A stretch of 64,000 bases of DNA. It comes from Eremomyces bilateralis CBS 781.70 (Eukaryota; Ascomycota; Dothideomycetes; Eremomycetales; Eremomycetaceae). The notes under the pieces are model-generated. The model had not been told where the DNA came from and did no database searches. It saw nothing but the letters and a program-made list of their open reading frames with translations. The stretch is from assembly GCF_010015585.1 (NCBI RefSeq), contig NW_022985090.1:124001-188000 (forward strand), written 5' to 3'. The translations under genes were made by a program, and so were the position numbers. This document shows positions 1-11,141 of the stretch, in pieces. Position 1 is the stretch's first letter; the number at the start of each line of letters is the position of its first letter.

Positions 1-1171
1 GATCAAGCAGTGGTAGTGCAGCGGCAGTTGCAGCTAATGTCGTCCCCTTTTCGCTTGGAACCGAGACGGATGGGAGTGTGATCAGTCCTGCTGAGCGGAA
101 TGCAGTAGTCGGGATCAAACCCACCGTTGGACTAACGTCTCGAGCCGGGTGAGTTGAAGGGGGCGTCTTCCAGTTTCGAATTCTAACATGTGATAGAGTC
201 ATCCCAGAATCAATTCATCAAGACACGGTGGGAACGTTTGGAAAGACCGTGAGGGATGCGACATATGCATTTGACGCCATATTCGGACCGGATTCAATGG
301 ACAATTACACCGCTGCTCAAGTTGGTAATACGCCAAAAAGAGGATACGCAAGCTTTCTAGCCGATAAATCAGCTCTGAAAGGAGCAAAGTTTGGACTTCC
401 TTGGAACAGCTTCTGGGTGTATGCCGACGAGGAGCAGCAATCCATCCTTCTTCAACTGATTGATATGATCAAGCAGCAGGCGCCACGGTGATAAATGGGA
501 CGGAGCTGCCAAACTACGAGACGATCGTGTCCCCCAACGGCTGGGACTGGGATTACGGCACGACACGCGGACGATCTAATGAGTCGGAGTACACGGTGGT
601 CAAAGTGGACTTCTACAACAACATCAAATCGTACCTTTCCGAGCTTAAAAACACAAACATTCGTTCGCTGGAGGATATCGTCGCGTACAATTACGCCAAC
701 GACGGCACCGAGGGCGGAAACCCATGGCCATTTGGCAACCCCGCCTTCTACTCCGGCCAAGATGGATTCCTCGCATCTCTCGAGACCAAAGGACGTATGG
801 ACGAGACATACTATCAAGCCCTCGAATTCTGCCAACGCAGCACACGCGAAGATGGAATCGACGCTGCCTTGGCCCAAGGCCCAGATGGCAGTCAACTTGA
901 CGCATTGCTCGTCCCACCGGACGTGGGTCAGACATACCAGATCGCAGCGCAGGCGGGATATCCCATGATCACGGTTCCTGCATCGGTACAGTCGTCAACT
1001 GGGATGCCGTTCGGGCTTGCACTCATGCAAACGGCATGGGGAGAGTCGAAGTTGATTCGGTATGCCAGTGCGATTGAAAATCTGCAACGAACGTCTGGAA
1101 CGCCGTATAAAAGAACGCTGCCAGGTTGGTATGGTTATCTCAGGAAGAATATTCCGGTGCTTAACTTGTAA
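1..1171 (+). pseudogene. Amidase-signature family protein, 5'-truncated by window, frame change inside
   Basis: The gene would hydrolyse a carboxamide or related amide. Reading opens at base 3 with the amidase signature: SSGSAA holds the cis-Ser region and GTETDGS the nucleophile Ser. An intron at 149-196 (GTGAGT donor, CTAAC branch, AG acceptor) joins SRAG to VIPESIHQDTVG, as expected for the family. Reading then continues to about 480, where the sequence moves to another frame (KQQ, then AGATVINGTEL), which runs cleanly to a stop at 1171. No intron can explain this switch, so either the gene is broken by a small indel or the base sequence is wrong there. The C-terminal part (VPPDVGQTYQIAAQAGYPMITVP and GMPFGLALM) is well preserved, which points to a recent lesion. 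The substrate cannot be told. The N-terminus lies left of the window. Confidence 0.8.
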
Positions 1172-3990
1172 GGAGTAGCTAGGTAATAGCATGTACACCC
1201 GGAGAGGCTTGATCCGCCTGTGAGTATCAAAAGATATTTAGTAGGGGATATAATAGTGAAGAGCAGGTGGGCTTTGGAATATTAGATCACCACCCTTTTC
1301 ACAAAAATCTCTCAGTCATCAATTCAACAATCGCCTCCTTTTTTGACTTCTGAGTAACAATACATTAAATTAGTTGTGCTCCAGATGCAGTCCTATCAGT
1401 GAGCTTCGTGAGACACTAGCGAATAGCACACGGGATAACTAGTTGAACGTTATTCCGATTACAACTTCTATAACCTGTCAACTTCACAACATTCCTTCAG
1501 TAAGACACACTTTTGCGTAGTGATTTAATCGTAGCCGAATCTTTGACAAACCGTAATGGACGTGTTAGGAAGAGGGATCAACAACTCCATGATTAGGTTG
1601 CTCTGTATCCCCATGATAGGTTCTTCGCCGCGCATCGGCCAGCAATCAAACATTTCCTTTCTTCGGCATCACAACAGTTGGTTCATTGAGTCTTTTTGCG
1701 GTCTCTCTTTTGGTCAAACCTCTCAATTCCTGCCTCAAGGCAGACCCCCGATTCGTCATCCGGTCAAATAATGTTACTGTGCCATGTTGCGTCAGAGAAG
1801 TCGGCGAGATCAACCCGAAACGAGCCCCTGCCAGTAGTCAAGCCTTCTCGGCTCTCGCTCCTCAGTAGCTCGATCTTCAGCGCCACTCCCCTAGTGTTGC
1901 ACCGCGTATCCACTTGCCAGAACTCTAATCCAAGAATCAGCGGGTCGCCTTGAGCCTCACTTTCATAACCCGGTCTCGGGCTACGAGATTTGGCCTGTTG
2001 GCATCATGTCCACAACTATTTGTCCGGGCTCATCATATCGCGGGGCGGTAGTACTAAACCGAAACCGAGTATTTTGTATTCGATAAGAGGCTAACCTAAC
2101 GACTTTAGATATCAGTACCCTGATGATGCAGGTGTCAGTACCACAATTTTGCGTCATCGTTCCAGAAGGCACGCGTGCATGGGGCTCCCGCCTCACAGGC
2201 ACCAAGGCGTTCTGCATCTCAGCGATGACGAGTCGTCATCCATGAGCTGGACGACAGCAATTCGGGTTTGCGTTGACCGCGGGGGAGCAGTTGCGGTGGT
2301 GCCCAAGCGTGTTCTGCTGTGAATGGAGCAGATGCGACAAGTGGTGCCCAAGTGCGTTCTGTTGCGAAATGCACTTGGCGTTGACGTCGGGCACAACTTA
2401 TGGAAGGCCTCGCTGTGGCTGTGCAGGGAAAAAGAAATTTTCTACATGAATGTCACATCCAGGCGACAACAGAGCGACTTGGACTGGATTGATTCAAAAA
2501 CATCGTACGATCGGAAGCGCGTTGAATCTCCATATCGGTGGCTGCAGAGGTTCCACGCACAGCCTCCTCAGTCCTCACCGGTTTGGTGGTTGAGTTTTGG
2601 CTCCTGGGATACATGACGAACCAGCGTGCAAATCAGGGGGGCTGCTAGAAGCATCCATGTCCAACATTTGCAACGCTCTGGTGTGTCCCCTTGGTCGTTG
2701 GATATTTCAATCCTGCTCCTCCTGTTGGCTGAGCCTCCTGCATTCACGGCAAGATATCCCCTGGAGCTGAACTTCAGGCTTCAGTAGTTTGGTGAAACAA
2801 CCTGGAAATTTTTTCACAATATCCAGCCAAATCGTTATTCATAGGTCCCACCTGTCCGCTTGCAGCTTTTTGTCTCACGAAAATTTGCGTGTTACTACTA
2901 AGGGAGATCCCGTATACCATGGAATTCCTGGTATCTTCTATCACGGCTGAAAATGGTGTGGATGATGCTCCACAATCCCCGCTTCTGTTGGGGGTGTGTC
3001 TTATTGCGGGACGGGACGAAAAGTATCCAACCTTAGCCACATGGTCGAACTATGCGGAGATGTGTACATTACGGCATATGCACTCCAAGAATACCCCCTA
3101 GACAACCTTATGAGTAGCCTTATTGGTAAGGTCCTCGGAGCTATTGGCACTAATACATTCCAGAATCCAGTTGTCTCCGGAAGTACGTGTCTGCGAATCC
3201 AATTTTGGATAGCAGGGAGTTTTGCGTGTTGGATACTCCAACTACTGCTCCATTGTCCAAATCGCCTTGTATCCGCAAGTTCCGCGCTGGGCTACTTGTG
3301 AGGCGCCGCGAACCCGCGAACCTGCTGGGCTAGCACTGACCTCATTTCGACTGGCCTTCCGGCTTCTATCTTCTCCCAAAAGTAGCCACCATGTTCGCTG
3401 ATCTGCATTCGAGCAATACTTTGTGATCAAGGGCTCTAGGAATCGCATCGCGAACCATTGGTCCTCGTGCAAATACTCCCCAACGGAGAATATCCCGTAT
3501 TATGTACGCAATAAAAGGCAGCCGAGCGGAGGAGTGGCGGAGTAGATCCATTGGGCGTTAGTCTGTTATCAATCTGTTGCCTTCTTTGGAAAGATAGATA
3601 TAAGGTAAGACGACCCACAACATGGAATTCCCGCTGGAGGCAGTCCTACGTATCAACTGTCTCCAGACTCCAAGGCCCGCCTCTTTGGCATACATTACAG
3701 TCTACAGGACGCACTGGCCTCTTCACTCTGTCCCACCAAGTGTGTACGTAGGAGGCGCTTGGTCTAGAACCCATCTCCTCCATGTGGTGGTCACCATTTC
3801 AAATTCCCTTTAGCATATCCGCGAAGCTCAGCCTGAAGCCTTCCACTATCCCTTTCTAAGTTGCGGAGGTATCGCTGTTCGGGCATGCAATAATCACTGA
3901 CTTTGATGGGTTTTAAATCCTTCATTAAACGTTAGAGCCTTGCGTTTACTTTTATTATCCCTCTTCTTCTTACCACGCTGAATTAACAAT
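1172..3990. other. Gene-poor stretch, no recognised gene
   Basis: I see only short open frames (under about 100 codons) with no family motif and no convincing splice-linked model on either strand. Several minus-strand frames in 1.6-3.55 kb look protein-like for 30-60 codons and then break. This would suit an old decayed gene or element, but I cannot name it. Confidence 0.4.
2296..2368. repeat. Imperfect direct repeat, two 28-bp copies
   Basis: A 28-bp segment starting GTGGTGCCCAAG occurs at 2296-2323 and again at 2341-2368. The copies are 45 bp apart start to start and differ mainly by C/T changes. It lies in the gene-poor stretch and has no known role. Confidence 0.55.
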
Positions 3991-6068
3991 ATGGCGAACA
4001 TCAGCCCCGCCGTCAATGGTACCACGAGCAATTCCAACCTTCCGAATAGTGTCCTTGAACCATCAGTCGATGAAGAAAGGCCCGAGAATGCCACGTCTAT
4101 GGGGAATCAATCCAACCAGCCGGAGGAAGAATTCGTGCCCCTACCACTGAGACCATCAAGAACTTTGTCTTTCCGAAGCCAGATCCCATGGCACGTTTTC
4201 CCGGATGGACTCACCATCACCGTTCCGCTGCATGGTTCGTCAATTAACTTTCGCACTGATCACACTGGGCTGACCCTGATGTAGGAAGTTGTCCTGCGTG
4301 TCACCACCTTCACGATCAATCCGCAGTGGCTTTAACCCTCAATAGGATGGGCTCCACCAGGACCACTGTCACCTGCACGAACTGCGGTCACAAGTGGTTT
4401 GGCATTGGCGGCAACTCCAGGACCATGTCCTTTGTCTCGGAAGAGACGATCCTTGACCCACAGGACTTGCGACGACTGCAGAGGGACAGGTATTGCCATG
4501 ACACACCTCAAAGCCCACCCGCCACGGCACCTCGTGGCATGGCGCTTGACACTCACGAATCCCGTACAAGTCCAGTTTCCCAGAGACTAGGACTTGGTGG
4601 ATCTGGAATACGGTCCCGGGCAAGCTCGATACTTGGACGCATCTCGAGCCACAGATCGAAGGACGGTACTCGGAATCCAAGTCCAGTCGAAGCCTCACCC
4701 CAAGCCCTGCATGAAAAACCCCTTGACGACTCATCCAGGGGTATTTCTGCCGAAACTCCCGTGGCTCTAGCCCCCGAGACTGGTCTTCGGGTGTACGGAA
4801 GTCATGAACCTAGCCAACAAAGGGCAAAGAGGCAACATAAACATATGAAAGTCATCCATAGACTCAAGAAGATGGTGAAGAAGCTCAAGTGGCCGAGGCG
4901 GTCGAAAGGCCGTTCTGAACCTCTGCCTCTGGAAGTCGATGAACCGCTTCCGCATTCCACCTCTTCTTCTGCTGCAAACCCTCCAGCCGAACAGCCTTTA
5001 ACATCGCCAGATGCCCGAACACCATCGCAAGAAGTTGAACACGAAGCTCACCTCCGTCCGTCCTCTGCTGGGTCGGCGAATGGATGTCCCGGAAGCTCGT
5101 CGCATACAATTATCCAGCCTGACGGGCAGACAGAGCAAGAACATGTGGACAGAATCTCCGGACATGGGAGACAACAGACTGAAAGTGACGTGGGAGAGAG
5201 CAGTGATGGCCCTCAACCAGCTGGACGTCTCCCGCTGGACCGCGCTGAGGATGTCCAACAACCAAACGGTTATATTCCATACAATGCAGATGGCCAGCAA
5301 GGATCGCATAGAACCCAGGAGGGGCATATTAACCATCTAGGACAGACTCACAATGGTCAGGAAGAATCTAGTCGCCAAGAGGTGGGATCCGAGGATGAGC
5401 GTCGCGACCCGGCTTGGGAGCAGCATGTGAAGGAGGTTCGTCGCCGGATTACTTTCCAACGCCGTTGGAGGTGCCTGTGCACAACAAATTGCAACTGCCG
5501 CGACCAGCATAAAGGAAGTGTAGCGCCACCAAGCAATCGGAAGACCAACTTCGCAATCCCTGATAATCCGCTCGTGGATGGAGCTTCTGACTACATGAGC
5601 GACGCAGGCACATCCGCTGTTGGCTCAGTCTGCTGGAACTCGTTTGACCTCAACCAACTACGAGAAATGGGCGCTCAATTCGATTTGGATATCACAGAAC
5701 GGACGGATTCCGGAGTCTTTCGTCGCGACATGGTCTTCATGTATCGCTCACCGAGTTTGACTACCCGTGGGAGCACTGAATCCACCTTGGTTGCCAGCAA
5801 CGGAGGCAGCCTGACCGGCATTATTCCTCTAGCACTTCGCTCCCCACCCACCGTCGTTGCCCGCATGTCTCCCGAGGCGATCCCGAGGATACATTTGCCT
5901 ACTCGGATTCCTCGTGTGCATGCCCCCTCGTCGCGATTGAGGGATGATTTGCAGCAGTCGAGGTGGTCAATGCCCCAGCTATCGTCTATGGGTGCACTTG
6001 TCGCGAGGAGGTCCTCCGCACCAATGCTACTAGAACAAGTTAGTACTCAAGGTCGCAGCTGGGCTTGA
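3991..6068 (+). CDS. Zinc-ribbon protein with long disordered tail (675 aa), function unknown
   Basis: Two exons, 3991-4234 and 4285-6068, give 675 residues. The 50-nt intron (GTTCGT donor, CTGAC branch, TAG acceptor) restores one frame and creates the motif SCPACHH. Together with VTCTNCGHKW about 30 residues later this makes a four-Cys zinc ribbon at roughly residues 83-115. The rest is low-complexity and Ser/Pro/Gln-rich. It has a strongly basic patch (KKMVKKLKWPRRSKGR, about residue 190) that could act as a nuclear localisation signal, and a second Cys group (CLCTTNCNC, about residue 395). No membrane segment or enzyme motif is visible. The layout suggests a nuclear or nucleic-acid-binding protein, but that is inference. 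Similar single zinc-ribbon proteins are usually annotated hypothetical in filamentous fungi. Confidence 0.7.
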
Positions 6069-6805
6069 GGTCGCGGGAGCGGGGATGATGATAGAGGACG
6101 GCATGTCGCGGCGGGGCGCGAGGGTTCGAGTCGCGGTGGGAGTCGCTTCCACTTTCATTCGCAGCCTGAGTAGGCTATTATTATTGTGCAACTGCATGGT
6201 GGCGCCCAAAATGTTTTCATCTACGTCCATTAACGGTATCGCCATTCGCCATGAGGGTATTTTCAGGCGCTCTATCATGGACTTAAGACGTTATTCCGTG
6301 GATGATGGTCAGGTTTCTCTGTTTCTTTATCGTGATCCCTTTTTGCTGCTACGCTATGTACATCAGTTCATATTCTTGGTCATGGACTTCGTGGTTCATA
6401 GAGCTCTTGCACTTTACCTCTACTCCATCGTGTTAACAACAATCGCTGTAAGAATTATGTCACCAACCCCGTGTAGAACGCCTTTGATGCAAGTTGTATA
6501 CTCCGTACTTGTAGTGTAAATATCTGTAACTATCTCGTTGTGTTTTAAAGAGACATCTGGATCTCTGTCGATCTTGATCGATATGAAGATCGATAAAATT
6601 AAAGCGGGCACCGAGGGGCGGGATCAGGTGTCACAGCCCAGAGGACCCACACTACAAGTTGCTACTATCAAAGCCCAGTTAGACGTCATCACATATCCAT
6701 ACCAATAAGTATTCTTAATACTTACGCAAAGTCGCAAATTATTATCTGACAGCATCCCACTCCATATGACAACCAATCTATGGCATAGAGAAAATACAAC
6801 CCAAC
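6069..6805. other. Intergenic, nothing recognised
   Basis: AT-rich sequence holding the presumed 3' end of the zinc-ribbon gene and the upstream region of the next gene. Short frames here have no support. Confidence 0.5.
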
Positions 6806-8029
6806 ATGAGTGGCATCAAAGACATGGTCAAAGGAGGCTGGCACCCTGGAACGAAAGAGGGGAGCCAGAAACAGAGCTGGAGAGGTGATTTCAAGGGGGT
6901 CAATCAAGTCGTAAGTCTGTTCGGAGAACGGCATTTGTTTGTATCGTCTGACTGAGTCCAGGCTGGACTCCTTGGGAAAGGTCAAGACAATAGCTCGAAT
7001 GTGAATGCGCAGGCCAGGGCAGAACGTCAATCCGCCCCAGTATCGTCCCTTCAGGACCCAGACACATGGGGCCCGCCTCCAAGACGAAAGGATACGGGAG
7101 ATATCGCAAGCAGTAGTGGATCCACGCCTGTCGCGCGTCCACAACAAGCGGTACCCCAGCCTTCTTCACCAGAGCAGGAAGCGGTTGAAGAAGAATCTCA
7201 CCAGCCATACAGAGCAGATACGACGGGACTAGGAACTGCGAACCTACCGAAGCCCCCGGTCCGGAGAGTAGGAGCCACACCCCCTTCTCGGCCAGCAAGG
7301 ACAGACGCTACAAGGCCGAAACCGAACCTACCTCCTCGACTCCCTCCGCGACAGAATACGAGCTCAGCATCCACGACGCCCTTGTCTCCTCCTCCAGCAT
7401 ATGAATCTCTGCAGAGACAACGAGAAGACGGACTAAACCAGTCGTCACTCAACAGCCTTGGAAGAGCAGGAATCAACATTCCGGAACTAGGGATATCCTC
7501 GAGTAGCAAACCCACGCCTACTTTACCAAGCCCCCTATCCACCGGCTCACCTGCGCAATCTCCTAGGAGTCACACTCTTTCCGGGCTAGGCTCCCGATTT
7601 TCCTCCCTTAAAACCCACGATACCTCCGATCCATCAGATTCGCCCGCGACCCCCAAACCGACTTTAACCTCCACCTCATCCGCCTTCAAAACCGCCACCG
7701 CTCTCCGCAATAACCCATCCTCCGTATCCGCCTCCGACGCGCGCGACGCAGCTACCACGGTCCATGGCATTCAGCAACGTCATGGCAGCCAGATCGCATC
7801 GGGATGGCGGAAAGCCGGGGAGGTGAACGAGCGGTATGGAGTCATGGATAGGGTTGGAAGAGTCGGTGCTCCGGAGACCACGCAGTCTGGTGGTTCTCTA
7901 GCATTGGCAGCAGGCAAGAAGGCGCCGCCGCCGCCGCCGAAGAAGAAGATGGGTATAGGAGAAGTGGATAGTGGTGGTGGGGGGGGACCACCGCCGGTTC
8001 CGACGGGGAGCAAACCGAGGTTCTCTTAG
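6806..8029 (+). CDS. Pro-rich AIM3-like / SH3-ligand protein (390 aa)
   Basis: Exon 1 (6806-6910) and exon 2 (6962-8029) flank a 51-nt intron (GTAAGT donor, CTGAC branch, CAG acceptor) and give 390 residues. The N-terminus, MSGIKDMVKGGWHPGTKEG, is a short basic/aromatic block that looks conserved. After it the protein is disordered, with many PxxP stretches: PPRLPPRQN, LSPPPAYE (a PPxY motif) and a C-terminal PPPPPPKKK followed by a Gly-rich run and PPPVPTG. This is the look of cortical-actin or endocytic adaptor proteins that bind SH3 and WW domains. The yeast protein Aim3, an Rvs167 partner, has a similar layout. I infer an actin-patch scaffold from composition only. The start is chosen because it opens a 35-codon exon ending exactly at the donor. 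Confidence 0.7.
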
Positions 8030-8216
8030 CTCTTGGTACTCCCTTTGGATATCAGGTACTAAGGCACTCCGAATAGGACGGTTATTGAAATCTGCTTATG
8101 TTGCAAGCGATACCTAATAGTAGTTTATGGACTATCTGGGGATGGTTCCCCTCCATTGACACACTCATCCTCATGAGATCTGAAGTCGAAATCCCAGGGT
8201 TCAGTGATTTCACTAT

Positions 8217-9126
8217 TCATCGTCCTGCCCCAAGCTTGATCAAACCTTCAACAGCAGCTATGATCACCGCTCCACCGACTGCAACCCCTTGCACAATGCC
8301 ATTTACGACCATGAGTCCGGTGCCGCCTGCACCTGCGGATTGCAGGATCGCGAAGGCACTCCCAGCAGCGACATCCCCAATCCCAGCCTGCACTCCAGCC
8401 GCAATCGTCCCTATGAAGGGTTAGCTCACTCTCAGTCTAGCCTCTAGGGTTCTGATGAAATGTTCAGTATACCAGCCCCAACTGAACCCAGAATGCCTCC
8501 TGCCACAAGGAAAGGCAGTGTCACGATGCTTGGAAAAACAACAAGCACTATGCTAGCGCCGATAGATCCGATCGTAGCTGGCCGCTCTTGTGCAAAATGG
8601 GCAACCTGGCTCTGTCAGTGTTACCGAAACTTATAGCAGCCTAAGTCGGGATTATCTTACATGACCGGCTATTTGAGGGGCCTTATCGCTAACGAACTTG
8701 CCGACCGTGTCTGCTATCTTCCCCAAGGTGTCTGCTGCGCCCCCTACAGCTGCTCCAACGGCCGGTCAGGAGTTCGTGGCGAATTCTTCGATTTTTGGCG
8801 CAACGTTCTGAGCGAAATGAGTGCTAGCTGCGTCCGCCACCTTCCCCTAGGTATCTGTAGCGTGGCCTATCACTCCTCCAACTGCTGGCCCGGCGTTCTC
8901 TGCGACTTGGCCGATCTGATATCATCGAAAAGTCAGTCACGATTCTTGAGGCCCGCAAACAGATTCCACTCACTCCGTTTCCGATGCCCTCCATCGCCTC
9001 TCCGAGACCCTTTCCGGTGCCCTCAAGTAACTCACCGGCACCCTTTGTTGCTCCCTCGATTAATTTCCCGAAGCTCTTCCCCATCCCTTCAAGGATTGGC
9101 CCAAGTGCGTGTCTAGGACCTGCCAT
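8217..9126 (-). pseudogene. IFI6/IFI27-like (ISG12 family) membrane protein, broken
   Basis: Read on the minus strand from ATG at 9126, four exons can be followed. They give an amphipathic N-part (GKSFGKLIEGATKGAGELLE), two related blocks of the type N-GPAVGG-DT-GK-AD, then the hydrophobic Gly/Ala-rich core (SIGASIVLVVFPSIV, GGILGSVGAGTIAAG, GAGGTGLMVVN). This core is typical of interferon-induced 6-16 family proteins. Those are small membrane proteins, linked to mitochondria and apoptosis in animals and expanded in Eurotiales. Introns fit at three places with GTGAGT, GTAAGA and GTATAC donors. Two in-frame stops lie in the duplicated block of exon 2: one TAG where the sister block has a Leu codon (TTG), one TGA where the sister block has Gly. 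The remaining frame and splice sites are sound, so the loss looks recent. Confidence 0.75.
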
Positions 9127-9575
9127 ATTTGCTTTCGTGAGGATACGTCTTCTACTGACTTCTTGCAAGGCTATTTAATGTAGTTCGAATGGGGATTCTA
9201 AGTAGTGAAGATGTTATGTATGGTGAGGGCAAGTGTTCATGCGCTACCACATAACACATGGAGCGTGCCGAGAGTGAGAGCTAAAAACTCAGATGCAGTT
9301 ACAAATTTTGCTGGAACTTAACCCGCGATCGAATATTCTTTCGCTTTTTATCCCTTCCCTTGGTTTAATCAGTTCGTCTTATCATAAATACCCCAGGGCA
9401 ATATATGTAGCCCACTGCAGTGTTGATATCGTTTCACCTCTAAAAAGTCTTGGCGTGACATCTCATGAAGACCTTACTCCTACCTCATCTCGCATACAAT
9501 GAACATTTATCCTGCTGAAAGTAAAAGCAAACACCAGAATGACTATTCAACACTGCAATTCTCAAATATTCCAAT
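9127..9575. other. Intergenic, nothing recognised
   Basis: This holds the upstream region of the IFI6-like gene and the 3' side of the next minus-strand gene. A plus-strand frame with two Cys around 9594-9690 (start of GGFPSPIGDANQ) is the antisense of that gene and has no start or splice support. Confidence 0.4.
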
Positions 9576-10507
9576 TCATCCATCATTCCAGGTGTGTTTG
9601 GTGGCTTCCCGTCGCCGATTGGAGATGCAAATCAGTGGTGTCAGTCGAACGACGTCAAGATGGGTCCTAATGGAACAGCCTGCCATGATAGAGCGGTCAG
9701 TATCACTTGTTTGACGACAGCTTTGATGCTGTTCTGTCTCCAAATGCACTTACGAATATTGTATATTCGAACTGTCTCAATGGCAAACATTTTGCGAACC
9801 AGTCTCAAAGGTGTCCCAGAGAAATCCTTCCCCATATTCCTGGTCCAGCTTCTCGCGAAGCCTTTTTTTAAATACAATGCTCGATTCTTCATAAAACTTG
9901 GCAGATTCTCGCGTGTCATCACAGTCAGGACCATATAATTGTCGCCCAACGACCAAGCGTAGTGCAGCATTCTGATTGAATATTTCATCTCCCCATGAAG
10001 ATCGTTAGCCAACTCTTGGACAACGCCAGTGGTAAATGCATCCCAAATAAGACTATAGGTAGCGGAATATTCCTCAACTTAGGCGAGTATGAGGTCACGT
10101 TTGCTTTTGTAGGATTCCTTGTGCCTATTCCACGCTTCCGCTAACTCCGCGGAATATCGGTTCATTTCGTTATCGATAGCCATCAATCTATCCTCGACAT
10201 CTCTTAACTGCTTTTCTAGCACCTCCATCTTTGCATTGAGTCTCTTTCTTTTATGTTTGACCCACCCGTTAATCAACCAATTGGGTATATTAGAGAGACC
10301 TCCTTCGGGCACTGGTTTTAGGCCGGCATTCGTCGTGATCTGATTTGGCTCATTGTGGGGACCTCGCTTGACTGGCCGCTCTTGACTCAAGGTTTCTGTG
10401 GTGCTCTCAGCCAGGTGGTGATCAGACCTCGAAGCAGGAATCTGATTTCCGGCATTAACGACTCTAGTGATGGCGACGAAGGTGACGAGCGCAGAGAGAA
10501 GCTTCAT
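9576..10507 (-). pseudogene. Secreted coiled-coil protein of unknown family, apparently broken
   Basis: The minus-strand frame begins at ATG 10507 with a clear signal peptide (MKLLSALVTFVAITRVVNA). A polar linker follows, then a helical charged segment (about residues 75-140; HKRKRLNAKMEVLEKQLRD) that should form a coiled coil. The same frame continues after about one break into a basic region (residues about 145-250) containing the motifs WDAFTTGVVQELAND and YAWSLGDNYMVL. A possible intron at 9680-9753 (GTAAGT donor, CAG acceptor) would lead to a stop at 9576. I do not recognise the family. It may be a small secreted effector-like or cell-wall protein. Moderately sure that it was a real gene, unsure of its 3' end. 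Confidence 0.5.
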
Positions 10508-11141
10508 TGTGGATATCAGGAAGATAGTGTCCGTAAACAAATTGCAGTGCTGTTTTCCAGGAGGATAGCAAAACGACTGGTATTTATGAGATTTTTGTGG
10601 TGTTCAGATGGAAGAGGTAGAATGAAAAGATAAAATTTGCCTAGAGCAAGTACCGTCTGAGACATAAGAAACTGTAACTTACCATATGTTTCAACTCGTA
10701 CAAACAGGTGGTTCGTTGCTCAATTTCTTTCACTTTTTCTCTCGTTTGTTCATTTCAATTTGATCGTAGGCACCAGTCGTCCAGCCTGATCAGATGGGAA
10801 TATCCCGAATTCTAGGCAGTGTCACAGTATCCTGCCCATGAGCGATGGAAACTTATTTCTCAATGCCATTGAGCAGCATGTATTAAGACCCTTGACTTTC
10901 GATGTGATCAATTCACTACCGCCGTCATTCCTAGCCAGTGCCTATGGAAACTCCAAGTAGTCGGTTGCCTCCTAGGCAAGTTCGAGCTGCTTCCACTCTC
11001 TAACCATGCTTAGGTATATAAGTATACAAAACGCTGCTATATCCATGTTCGTTTGAATCATCCAGTCCACTCAGCCATATGTAATAGTGCTTCCCTAGTC
11101 GTGTCAAAAGAACCAAAAACCATGATCCTGCAAACCAATAT
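10508..11141. other. Intergenic between two minus-strand genes
   Basis: Promoter region of the secreted-protein gene and 3' side of the Pth11-like receptor gene. AT-rich, no further feature seen. Confidence 0.5.

Noticed and set aside
2323-2616. 97-codon plus-strand open frame
   Set aside because: No recognisable motif. It starts within a direct repeat and has atypical composition.
6100-6160. Possible plus-strand tRNA B box (GGTTCGAGTC)
   Set aside because: No cloverleaf could be drawn around it.
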